DNA of 52,764 bases from a virus. The notes under the pieces were generated by a model. It had not been told where the DNA came from, ran no database searches, and worked only from the letters and a program-made list of their open reading frames with translations. This document shows positions 20,258-28,221 of this stretch, one piece after another. Made by a program: the position numbers and the translations under genes. The first letter of the stretch is position 1, and every line of letters starts with the position of its first letter. The stretch is taken from the IMG/VR virus record IMGVR_UViG_3300036851_000303, positions 1-52,764 of that record; one strand, 5' to 3'.

Positions 20258-20713
20258 ATGGCACGCCGCACCGAAATCGTCACCGTCGTCAACCGCACCA
20301 GCGCACCGATCCAGTACATGTACGACGCCGCCGAGCACATCCTGCAGCCTGGCGAGAACGCGATTCCCGTACAGCATGTCAGGTTCGCGCGGACGCAGAA
20401 CATCGTCATGGGGAGCGAGAATCCCCTCAACCCCGCGCAGTACGTGTCGCTGATCGGCGTCAAGGCTGCGCCCGGCAAGAAGCAGATCGACGATATCACC
20501 AAGATCGAGTTCGTGGTCGACGACAAGCGGCGCATCCACGCGATGTTCGAGGACGGTACCACCATGCCGGTCGGCATCGAGCGGATCGACCGCAGCCGTC
20601 TTGGGCAGGAACTCCAGAATGTCGTGATCGAGCGGAACCGGATCCCGCTGCGGTCCTTCGAGGTCGAGCGCACGTCGCTCCACGACTCCGCGGCCGGCGC
20701 GATCGGCGGGTAA
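20258..20713 (+). CDS. Head-associated protein, unknown
   Basis: A 151-residue protein after the capsid gene, with a good ribosome site (GGAGAGAGG). Strand-rich start (RRTEIVTVVNRTSAPIQYMY), GENAIPVQHVRFARTQN, then KIEFVVDDKRRIHAMFEDGT. The beta-rich look and position suit a decoration or head-completion protein. Its stop overlaps the next ATG (TAATG). Confidence 0.65.
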   Translation: MARRTEIVTVVNRTSAPIQYMYDAAEHILQPGENAIPVQHVRFARTQNIVMGSENPLNPAQYVSLIGVKAAPGKKQIDDITKIEFVVDDKRRIHAMFEDGTTMPVGIERIDRSRLGQELQNVVIERNRIPLRSFEVERTSLHDSAAGAIGG

Positions 20714-21372
20714 TGGGCGTCGCTCTGGCCGCGATCCCCGCGAACTGGCTCTGCGAGCCAGGGCGGAATCCGTTCAATCTCCAGCCGCCACCGGAGACGT
20801 TTCGGCGGGAACTCGCAGCGTACGACCCCGACATCGTCATCTTCCCGTCCGCCCAGCGGTTCGGGTACTGGCTCACGCGGCGTCGGAGGCTCACCAAGGG
20901 CATCCAGACGGTCCTGAATCTCACGAAGGACTCCGCGGTCATGGCGCGGAACGACCTGATCCCGGTCACGCTGTTCGGCGGACACATCACCTGGGGCGCG
21001 AACGTCCTTCAGTGGCTTGCTGACCGCGACGTGTGGCGGCACGGTGGTGCGGATCGCGCTGCCGACATCGCTGACGAGCAGGACAAGCAGGCGGACGCTG
21101 CCTATAACCGCTGGCGCGACGGCGAGAACACGGCCCGCGCCAAGAGTATGTATCGCACCTACAAGAGGCGCGTTGGCGAGTCCATCGTTGTTGGCGACAC
21201 CGCCCGCGGCTATACCCCGATCAAGCGTGGCGCACGTACCGAATCCGACGTACGCCGCGATCTCACTCTCAGTACGGGCTCGGCGCCCGTGCCCCCGACT
21301 GCTCCGTCTGTCGTCCTCCCCGGTGGGTGGGGACAGACCGCCTCGGGCCTCGTCACCCCGCCGACTACCTAA
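20713..21372 (+). CDS. Structural-region protein, unknown
   Basis: A 219-residue protein coupled to the gene before (TAATG). It contains AYDPDIVIFPSAQRFGYWLT followed by RRRRLTK, LIPVTLFGGHITWGANVLQW and a charged helix (RWRDGENTARAKSMYRTYKR), with a P/S/T-rich C-terminal tail. No family recognised. Position indicates a virion or assembly protein. Confidence 0.6.
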   Translation: MGVALAAIPANWLCEPGRNPFNLQPPPETFRRELAAYDPDIVIFPSAQRFGYWLTRRRRLTKGIQTVLNLTKDSAVMARNDLIPVTLFGGHITWGANVLQWLADRDVWRHGGADRAADIADEQDKQADAAYNRWRDGENTARAKSMYRTYKRRVGESIVVGDTARGYTPIKRGARTESDVRRDLTLSTGSAPVPPTAPSVVLPGGWGQTASGLVTPPTT

Positions 21373-21385
21373 CAAGGATCAGTAA

Positions 21386-21856
21386 ATGGCTATTTCTGTT
21401 GAAGGCATCCACCTTGCGAAGCGCAAGGTATTCAACTACCTCTCCAGTAGCACGAGGGGCAATCCCTTCGTCCACGAGCAGATGCGGGCGGTGTTCTCGT
21501 ACTTGGCGCAGCACGGCGTCAACCCGGATCTGCAGTTTGTTCCGTACGCGGATCTTTCTGCCGACACGGTGATCGCCGACGCCGCGTGCAAGATCTACGC
21601 GATATTCGGCAAGAAACGGAACACTGCCACCGACGCGTTCTTCAAGGGGAACGATTCGGCGACGGTGACATCGGGAACCGACGACGACATCAACCTGTCG
21701 TTTCTCATTGCGAACCAAGTGCAAGTCTGGATCGATCCGGCCGGATGGGCGATGGCGAATGGCTTCACCATCGCTAGCGACACGGCCGCGAACGGCACCA
21801 CGAGCACGACGGCGGGCGACGGGCCTGACGGGTTCGTGCTACTCGGCAACCCGTAA
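21386..21856 (+). CDS. Structural-region protein, unknown
   Basis: A 156-residue protein. A helical start (IHLAKRKVFNYLSSSTRGNP) is followed by VFSYLAQHGVNPDLQFVPYA and a strand- and threonine-rich C-terminal half with ANQVQVWIDPAGWAMANGF. Hairpins precede and follow the small block 20258-21856. Unknown virion component. Confidence 0.6.
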   Translation: MAISVEGIHLAKRKVFNYLSSSTRGNPFVHEQMRAVFSYLAQHGVNPDLQFVPYADLSADTVIADAACKIYAIFGKKRNTATDAFFKGNDSATVTSGTDDDINLSFLIANQVQVWIDPAGWAMANGFTIASDTAANGTTSTTAGDGPDGFVLLGNP

Positions 21857-21865
21857 TCGCTGTGG

Positions 21866-21895
21866 GTGTGGGGAGGGTAGATACCTCCCCACATC
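21866..21895 (+). terminator. Hairpin built from TCTCCCCACATCA-like arms
   Basis: Stem GTGGGGAGG/CCTCCCCAC with loop GTAGATA; the arms extend to TGTGGGGAGG/CCTCCCCACA. The right arm is a 12-base match to the 13-base element and the left arm is its complement. It is the only place where the element is present as an inverted pair. Confidence 0.6.
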
Positions 21896-21958
21896 TCGTT
21901 TCGTAACTTGCGGGTCGAGCCGAGGCCGTACCCGCCCTTTTGTGAAGGATTTACCTCG

Positions 21959-22582
21959 ATGCCTGCTGGTAATGTTGTTCGCTCCTCTTCATTGATCGGC
22001 CCTGCCGGTCGCCCCAACGCCAACTCTGTTCGTGTCGATGGCGATACGGACACCTTCAAGTTCGGAACCGGTGCGTCCGGTACGACTGAGAAGGAAGCCG
22101 CGGATCTCACGTCCACACAGACCGTCTCGGGTAAGACGCTGACGAACCCCGTCATCAACAGTGCGATGGTCGCGGGCGGCTCCACACTTACCCTGACTGC
22201 CGCCTCGCACGACGGCAAAACTATCGCGCTCGACACTGCCGCTGGCACGACGATCACGCTCCCGGCGGCCTCGGGTTCCGGCGCGCGGTTCCGCTTCGTC
22301 GTGACCGTCGCCGCGACCTCAAACCAGCACCGGATCAACGTCGTCGGCAATGACGCCTTCTTCGGCAACATCTTCGGTGCCCAGGATGGCGGCGTGACCG
22401 TTGAGGCATGGGAGGCTGCGGCAGACGCGGACCAGATCAACCTGAATGGCACCACGACCGGTGGCCTCAAGGGCGACTGGATCGAACTCGAAGACATGGT
22501 CGCCGATGGCTGGTCGGTGCGTGGACTGATTGCGCAGACCGGTGTGCAGGCGACGCCGTTCTCGACGGGCCAGGTTAGCTAA
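21959..22582 (+). CDS. Beta-rich structural protein
   Basis: A 207-residue protein starting MPAGNVVRSSSLIGPAGRPN, with AGGA nine bases upstream. It contains SGKTLTNPVINSAMVAGGST and AAGTTITLPAASGSGARFRF, a pattern frequent in phage structural and tail proteins. Likely a capsid-surface or tail-adhesin module. An ATG further upstream (21908) lacks a ribosome site. Confidence 0.65.
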   Translation: MPAGNVVRSSSLIGPAGRPNANSVRVDGDTDTFKFGTGASGTTEKEAADLTSTQTVSGKTLTNPVINSAMVAGGSTLTLTAASHDGKTIALDTAAGTTITLPAASGSGARFRFVVTVAATSNQHRINVVGNDAFFGNIFGAQDGGVTVEAWEAAADADQINLNGTTTGGLKGDWIELEDMVADGWSVRGLIAQTGVQATPFSTGQVS

Positions 22583-22584
22583 TC

Positions 22585-22968
22585 ATGAGTGAAGGCTATC
22601 TGCGCCAGCGCCGTTTCTACGAAGATCGCAGCAAGGATTCGTTCCTTGCTGCGACCGATACCGGCAAGGCCGATATCGCGACCGTCCGCAACGCGAGCCA
22701 CACGCTGTACATCCAGCGGATTGTCTACGTCCCGAGTACCGTCAGCGCGACGGCGCTCACGATTCAGGATGATGCTGGTACGCCACTCGTGATTGGCTTG
22801 ATCCCCGCGTCCCAGGCCACGCCGTACGTGATCGAGTTCGGTCCCACTGGTCGCGCGTTGACCGAGGGCAAGAACCTAGACATCACTGCGGCCGGTGCTG
22901 GGCCGGCGGGGACGATTCACGTCGAGGCGTACAACAAGCTCACTGCTGCGGCTGTCACGGCTCCGTAA
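22585..22968 (+). CDS. Structural-region protein, unknown
   Basis: A 127-residue protein beginning MSEGYLRQRRFYEDRSKDSF. Residues 35-110 are strand-rich (HTLYIQRIVYVPSTVSATAL, PYVIEFGPTG, AGTIHVEAYNKL), suggesting a compact beta fold like decoration proteins. It follows the previous stop by two bases, so it is coupled. Confidence 0.6.
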   Translation: MSEGYLRQRRFYEDRSKDSFLAATDTGKADIATVRNASHTLYIQRIVYVPSTVSATALTIQDDAGTPLVIGLIPASQATPYVIEFGPTGRALTEGKNLDITAAGAGPAGTIHVEAYNKLTAAAVTAP

Positions 22969-22977
22969 GGCTGCCGC

Positions 22978-23280
22978 ATGGGCGTTGTGCGTTCTGTCGC
23001 GAGGTCGGCGACCACGATCGACACAGTCTCGTGGACGGCGATTACTGCGCCGATCCACGGCAACCGTGTCGTACTGACGCCGCGGGCGGGTACCGCAGCA
23101 GTGAAGTTCCGCACTAACGACGGGAGTGCGGCAACTGAGTTCACCGTGAATGCAGGGATCCAAAAGATGTACGACATGCCGTCGAGTGACGGGCGTCCGT
23201 TCGGGTTCACGTCGGACGAGACGGTGATTTACGCCCAGGCGGTTAGCGGGACCGGCCCGGTAGATGCGGATTGGAGTTAG
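22978..23280 (+). CDS. Small beta-rich protein
   Basis: A 100-residue protein: MGVVRSVARSATTIDTVSWT, ITAPIHGNRVVLTPRAG, FTVNAGIQKMYDMPSSDGR, ending GTGPVDADWS. Probably all-beta, similar in style to the neighbour before it, perhaps a related decoration or fibre-tip protein. No family recognised. Confidence 0.55.
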   Translation: MGVVRSVARSATTIDTVSWTAITAPIHGNRVVLTPRAGTAAVKFRTNDGSAATEFTVNAGIQKMYDMPSSDGRPFGFTSDETVIYAQAVSGTGPVDADWS

Positions 23281-23284
23281 ACCG

Positions 23285-25843
23285 GTGTTTGTGCGAATTA
23301 CAGGTGCATCAGAACTAGTCCCGACCGTGCGAGCCGCGCTCGCGAGTGTCGGGGTAACGGTCGTACCTGACCGGTTGGCGCGACTCGCGCAATACACGGT
23401 GGACATCAACGATACCGACGATGCCGTCATCGTGTTCGATTCGGTCGATAGCCCTCGGGAGCGGCAGATCCTTGCGACGATTCGCGGGCTGGCGGGCGCA
23501 GTACGAATCTGGGACGAAGGGGGGAACCGTGACACCGATACGCTCAAACTGTTGGTCCCGAGGACCGCGAAAGCATCGGAGGCAGTCGTGAAAGGGCTCG
23601 TGCGTTCGTTGCAATCCCCACCGCGCCGTTGGAAGAAGGCGCTCGGTATTACCGCGCTTGTGGGCACGCTTTTACTGCTGGCCGCGAGCGCATTTGCCCA
23701 GACGAGTGAAGTCACGATCGTGCAAGGCAGCAACACCGCGACCGTGAAGGACACTGGATCGAGTGATTCGCTGTCGGTCGCCGTCGTAGACGCAAGCGGG
23801 AACCAAATTACGAGCTTCGGCGGTGGGACGACTGACGCCGACGACGGGTCGATCGCGGGCGGGCAAACGGTCGGGCTCAGCGCAGCACTGGCAAATGTCT
23901 GGAGCGGGGCCGCGTGGGTGCGGCTCACGCAGGGTCAGGCAACTATGGCGGCATCGCTGCCAGTCGTGATAGCCAGTAATCAGTCGTCGCTCTCGGTGTC
24001 ACAGGGGAGCGAGTGGTCCGTGTGGGCGGCCAGCAATGTCTTGCACGGCGAGCCCGATGCTGATGGCCCAATAAAGATCGGCGGACTTGCAAGTGCGGCA
24101 GTGCCAACCGCTGTGGACAATGGGGATCGAGTGAATGCCTGGTTCGCGCTGAATGGGCAGCAAGCAACGATGTTAGCAACATCAGACGGCAATTTGATTG
24201 ACAACGCGACAGGAACAGCGAGCGCGACAGCGAGAGGCTTACTAATCCGCGGACACCAAGCAGCAATTACGGCAGTGACAGGTACACTGACGGTAGGTGG
24301 CGCTGCGCTCACGGCATCGAACCTTACAGGGATGGGAAGCGTTGTCGTGTCGTTGATAGCTGATAACGCCAGTGACAGCGTTGAATTTCAAGTCTCAGTC
24401 GATGCGGGGGCCAACTGGAGCGAGACGGCGTGTTTTGAAATGGCTCGTGGCGGTGTGTCACAAGTAGTGTTAGGCACGATATCGACTGAGGCAGCCGTGC
24501 CGGATACAGCCAGAGCGATTTGGAGTTGCAGCTTAGAAGGAGGCATCACTGATTTTCGGGTGGTGGATTTGACTGGCGTCGGAGTAATCACAGTAAGAAT
24601 TCATCCCGCCGCGGAACCGGCCGTGCGGTTCGTAGGTGTCGCTGGCACGACATATAACGATGTGCCAGACGTAGGGCCGCCCGTCAAAATCGGTGGTCGA
24701 GCCTCTTCGACCGCTCCGACAGCCGTCGCGACTGGCGATCGCGTGAACGCATGGTTCGGGCTCAATGGTCAATTGTTCAATCGACAGACCGATGGGACGA
24801 ATTTCATGCCGATGATGGACGCAGCAGCACGTCGCGGGTTCATGCAACCATCGGATGGAACTGACAATGCACAGGTAACAGCGACAGCAGGAGGCTCACT
24901 CCAAGTGGAATGTGCGGCTGGCTGTGGCGGCGCGGCAACATTCGTCGATGGTGGCGCTGGTTTTACGCAAGAGAGCAGCAGCGTGAATGCGCCCGCGGGA
25001 TTTATTTTCGATGATGCGATCGGAACAACGCTTACTGAAAATGACATCGCCGCGGCACGAATCACGGCGGCGCGCGCGCAAGTCATGCGTGTCGAGGGAG
25101 CGACGCGCGGCACTTACGCAACACTCACGGGCACATCGGTAGACGTGAACTGCACAGGCGGGTGTGGGTCACCGGCTGCCAGCAACCTCGTCACAATTCA
25201 ATTACCTGTCGAGAGCGTGGCCGCGCCCACCGCGGCGGTCTGGTATCTCAAACGGCAGTGGACGGTTCCGGGGGCTTCTGGCATCTTCATCCCGACGCGG
25301 GCATGGGCCGCAGCTGCGACGGCGGGCACGGAAACGCTAATCGGCGGCGCGTTGAGCATGGGCTCGTTCAACGTCTCGACCAACGCGTTCACCGATGGTA
25401 GTTCCGTTGCTGCCCCTCGGTCGTTCGGCCGCCTGATCGGATGCGTAACGACAGTGATGTCGGCAACGGCCACGACCATCACGGTGACCTACACCGACGA
25501 CCAGGGCAATACAGGCAACACGACGACAGGCGTGGCGTTCGCGGCCTCGTCTCCGGTCGGCAACTGCTACGACTTCCCGCTGGCGACGACGACCGGGCAG
25601 ATGCGAGACAACGGCGTGCGCGATGTGACAGCGGTCAGCGACACCGCGGCGCCAACCGGCGTCGTGGAACTCTTCGGCTTCAATACGACCCTTGACGCCC
25701 GCGCGCCGACAGCGAACGTCATCGAATGGTCAACGTCGGACATCGGGCAGATTGCGAACCCAGAGCAGATGATGATCTTGTTCAAGCAGGCGGCAACGAC
25801 GGCACAGAACCGACATGCGGGATTTACCGGCGCTGTCCGGTAG
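23285..25843 (+). CDS. Large structural protein with internal signal-like segment
   Basis: An 852-residue protein from a GTG with GGAG upstream. Residues 1-110 form a small alpha/beta domain. Residues 114-139 are RRWKKALGITALVGTLLLLA followed by ASAFAQ, which looks exactly like a signal peptide with its cleavage site but lies inside the frame. The rest is beta-rich and has two copies of a module, KIGGLASAAVPTAVDNGDRV and KIGGRASSTAPTAVATGDRV, each followed by NAWF-LNGQ, known in phage structural proteins. A GTG at 23600 could give a separate exported product. Part of 23900-25200 is less GC-rich than its surroundings. It may be an adhesin-like tail protein. Confidence 0.7.
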   Translation: MFVRITGASELVPTVRAALASVGVTVVPDRLARLAQYTVDINDTDDAVIVFDSVDSPRERQILATIRGLAGAVRIWDEGGNRDTDTLKLLVPRTAKASEAVVKGLVRSLQSPPRRWKKALGITALVGTLLLLAASAFAQTSEVTIVQGSNTATVKDTGSSDSLSVAVVDASGNQITSFGGGTTDADDGSIAGGQTVGLSAALANVWSGAAWVRLTQGQATMAASLPVVIASNQSSLSVSQGSEWSVWAASNVLHGEPDADGPIKIGGLASAAVPTAVDNGDRVNAWFALNGQQATMLATSDGNLIDNATGTASATARGLLIRGHQAAITAVTGTLTVGGAALTASNLTGMGSVVVSLIADNASDSVEFQVSVDAGANWSETACFEMARGGVSQVVLGTISTEAAVPDTARAIWSCSLEGGITDFRVVDLTGVGVITVRIHPAAEPAVRFVGVAGTTYNDVPDVGPPVKIGGRASSTAPTAVATGDRVNAWFGLNGQLFNRQTDGTNFMPMMDAAARRGFMQPSDGTDNAQVTATAGGSLQVECAAGCGGAATFVDGGAGFTQESSSVNAPAGFIFDDAIGTTLTENDIAAARITAARAQVMRVEGATRGTYATLTGTSVDVNCTGGCGSPAASNLVTIQLPVESVAAPTAAVWYLKRQWTVPGASGIFIPTRAWAAAATAGTETLIGGALSMGSFNVSTNAFTDGSSVAAPRSFGRLIGCVTTVMSATATTITVTYTDDQGNTGNTTTGVAFAASSPVGNCYDFPLATTTGQMRDNGVRDVTAVSDTAAPTGVVELFGFNTTLDARAPTANVIEWSTSDIGQIANPEQMMILFKQAATTAQNRHAGFTGAVR

Positions 25844-25853
25844 GGGGTGACAC

Positions 25854-26105
25854 ATGCGTGCACGATGCACTTGGGCTGAGTTCCTAAATCTGATGGATAC
25901 GTTGAGCATGGTGGGGGCCGTCATCATTTATTCTGTCGCGCAGAATGCGGATGGGCAAGATGTCATCGCGGCAGTGATTGTAAAAACGACCAAGCTGGGC
26001 TCAACCTCTATCGTGCTGGATGGCGAGGTGCCGGAGAATGAGTTTCTGGCCGCGTCCCTCCTCACAGCAGCCAGCAAAGTCAAGGTCACAGAAGTCGTCA
26101 GTTAG
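25854..26105 (+). CDS. 83-residue protein, unknown
   Basis: Starts MRARCTWAEFLNLMDTLSMV. The middle has strand patterns (MVGAVIIYSVAQNADGQDVI, KLGSTSIVLDG) and the end is helical (LAASLLTAASKVKVTEV). Weak ribosome site. Unknown function; probably virion-related by position. Confidence 0.55.
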   Translation: MRARCTWAEFLNLMDTLSMVGAVIIYSVAQNADGQDVIAAVIVKTTKLGSTSIVLDGEVPENEFLAASLLTAASKVKVTEVVS

Positions 26106-26133
26106 CGGACTAGCGGACTAGGCACGTAGATAG

Positions 26134-26841
26134 ATGGCGACCCTGATCTCCACGAATATCACGAATGCGCGGAAGCATCTCCGCGAGACGACCGCGAGTT
26201 TCTGGTCGGACGCGGAGCTGCTTGTTCACGCGCTCTCGGGGTGCAGTGACGCGTGGCGGCGGGTGGTGGATCTCCATCAGGAGCATTTCCTCACCATCGA
26301 CATCACGAACGTGACGATGGCGGCGGATACCGCGACCCTGAGTGGCATCCCGTCCAACTGCTTCCGCGTCGTCAGCATTGAGGCACGCGACCTGACCTCG
26401 TCAAGCGCGAATCTCGGGCTGGAGTTCTCGCCGCGGGACTGGAACCACCCGGATATGGCGAACGCGCGTCGGCACGCCAACATCGACCCCAAGGGGCAGA
26501 CGGTGTACTACACCGTGATCGGGCAGGGGCCGCCAGTCGGGACGCTGACGGTGCGCGTGGCCCCGAAGGTGACGTCGGCTGTGAATCTGACGCTCGCGTT
26601 CATTCCGACGCACGGCGCTGATAGCTCCGACGACAACAACCCGATCCCGGGCGAATCAGACTTGGCGCTTGAAGCGTGGATCGTTGCCCACGCCCGCGCG
26701 AAGGAGCGGAAGGACGGGAGCCCCGATCCTGAGTTCATGGCGATCTACGAGTCGCAGATGGCGAAGATCCTGACCGCACTGACGCCGCGTCAAGAGCAGG
26801 AACTCGAAACCGTTGAGGGGATGTTCGAGGGGTACTTCTAA
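26134..26841 (+). CDS. Head-tail connector (gp4-like adaptor)
   Basis: A 235-residue protein starting ATLISTNITNARKHLRETTA then FWSDAELLVHALSGCSDAWR. This helical opening is typical of podoviral adaptor proteins that extend the portal. A strand-rich middle contacts the next ring in the family. The C-terminus is helical again (FMAIYESQMAKILTALTPRQ). It sits between the head genes and two large propeller-like proteins, as P22 gp4 does relative to gp10. The ATG follows a doubled GCGGACTA word. Confidence 0.7.
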   Translation: MATLISTNITNARKHLRETTASFWSDAELLVHALSGCSDAWRRVVDLHQEHFLTIDITNVTMAADTATLSGIPSNCFRVVSIEARDLTSSSANLGLEFSPRDWNHPDMANARRHANIDPKGQTVYYTVIGQGPPVGTLTVRVAPKVTSAVNLTLAFIPTHGADSSDDNNPIPGESDLALEAWIVAHARAKERKDGSPDPEFMAIYESQMAKILTALTPRQEQELETVEGMFEGYF

Positions 26842-26853
26842 ACGGCGGATCAA

Positions 26854-26866
26854 TCTCCCCACATCA
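26854..26866 (+). promoter_or_regulatory. TCTCCCCACATCA element, exact copy
   Basis: Exact copy ending two bases before the ATG of the next gene, in the place of a Shine-Dalgarno sequence, and the only conserved feature of this 27-base gap. Confidence 0.7.
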
Positions 26867-26868
26867 CA

Positions 26869-28221
26869 ATGGCCGACCGCCAGTCCACCCCCGCTGACGA
26901 CGACGTCATCCGTAACTACGAGTTCGGCGCCGATGGTGTCGATCTCGTCACGGATCCGCTCCATCTGTCGACGAAAGCGTTGACCCAGGCACAGAACGCC
27001 GAGATGGCGCCGGATGAGTCCAAGGGTGGGCGGCTCGTGCTCAGTAAGCGGGGTGGGCTGGCGATCCTCAACGGGTCGGCGCTCGCGGGGACAGTACTTG
27101 GGCTCCTCGGACTCCCACTGAAGACGACGTACACCAAGACGCTGTACGCCGCTCGGCAGACCGAAGACACGAATAGCTTTACGAAGACCACGAACGGGAC
27201 GACGTGGGCGGACACGAGCACCCCGCTCGACCCTGCCGCGAACGACAAGTATCAGGACAACACGAACGAGCAGACACAGCGCCGGCACGCCTCGTTCAAG
27301 AATTTCATCGTCTACCCCGGCGACGGGTACACCCAGGACACCGACAACCCGACTATCGCGTTGTGGGACGGGACGGAAGCGTCGACTGTCACCACCGTCC
27401 CCATCGGCCCGAGCAGCAACGGTAACCCCCCGTTCGTCATCACCGACGTGCTGACCGCGAACGGGACGACCTACCTCGCCATCAGCGATCCCGGCGGGTC
27501 CGCTCCTGATCGCCCTGGGCGCGTGCTCGCCATCGACCTCACCACGGGGACGATGCGCCAGATCGCGAGTGCGTTCGGGGGTGGTACCGGGGAAGTCTCG
27601 GGGGGCGCCCCAGCGTGCCTTACGTTCTACATGAACCAGCTCTGGGTCGGGCTCAACGGCGAGTCCACCACGGATGGGATCGGGAAGATCGTCCGGTGCT
27701 ACCCCGACGTCGATACGAGCTGGACAACGGACGTGTCGAACCTGCGCTCGCACATCACCTCCCTCGTCGCGTTCAAGGGGGATCTGTACGCCACCACGCG
27801 GTCGTCGGTATCGGCGGGTGCCACGATCACGAAGCGCAGCGTGACGGCGGGGACGTGGGCGACACAGGTGACGAGCGGTGGTGGGGCGGGCGGAACGGGG
27901 CACTACGCGCACCTGATTGTGTACAGCAGTGCGCTCTACGCGGTGGAGTACCACTCGACGACCCCGATTATCCACATCGTCACGTCCACGGACGGCGCGA
28001 GCTGGTCAACGAGTCGTGATGTCGATTCAGTGGATGGCGGGGTAGCGGGGAACCTCCCCGGCGGGTCAGTCCTCTTCGGGAGCGATCTCTACGTCTCCTT
28101 CCGCTCCCTCAGCGTGAGCGCGACAGACGGGTTCATCATGCGCCGCGCGAGTGGCTCGTGGACAAAGGTACTCACGGATAACATCGGCGGCCCGATGGCG
28201 GTCCTGACGGAGACGTCGTAA
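26869..28221 (+). CDS. Beta-propeller-like tail/plug protein 1
   Basis: A 450-residue beta-rich protein with many Gly/Thr/Ser turns and repeated strand blocks (VLAIDLTTGTMRQI, FYMNQLWVGLNG, VAFKGDLYATTRS, IVYSSALYAVEYHS, VLFGSDLYVSFRS). These look like blades of a propeller. It shares style with the next gene. P22 gp10, a propeller-containing plug, occupies this place in related layouts, so a tail-hub or DNA-retention role is likely. Confidence 0.65.
   Translation: MADRQSTPADDDVIRNYEFGADGVDLVTDPLHLSTKALTQAQNAEMAPDESKGGRLVLSKRGGLAILNGSALAGTVLGLLGLPLKTTYTKTLYAARQTEDTNSFTKTTNGTTWADTSTPLDPAANDKYQDNTNEQTQRRHASFKNFIVYPGDGYTQDTDNPTIALWDGTEASTVTTVPIGPSSNGNPPFVITDVLTANGTTYLAISDPGGSAPDRPGRVLAIDLTTGTMRQIASAFGGGTGEVSGGAPACLTFYMNQLWVGLNGESTTDGIGKIVRCYPDVDTSWTTDVSNLRSHITSLVAFKGDLYATTRSSVSAGATITKRSVTAGTWATQVTSGGGAGGTGHYAHLIVYSSALYAVEYHSTTPIIHIVTSTDGASWSTSRDVDSVDGGVAGNLPGGSVLFGSDLYVSFRSLSVSATDGFIMRRASGSWTKVLTDNIGGPMAVLTETS

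Noticed and set aside
26656-27975. 439-codon minus-strand frame
   Set aside because: Antisense of the connector and first propeller-like gene; arginine-rich shadow composition.
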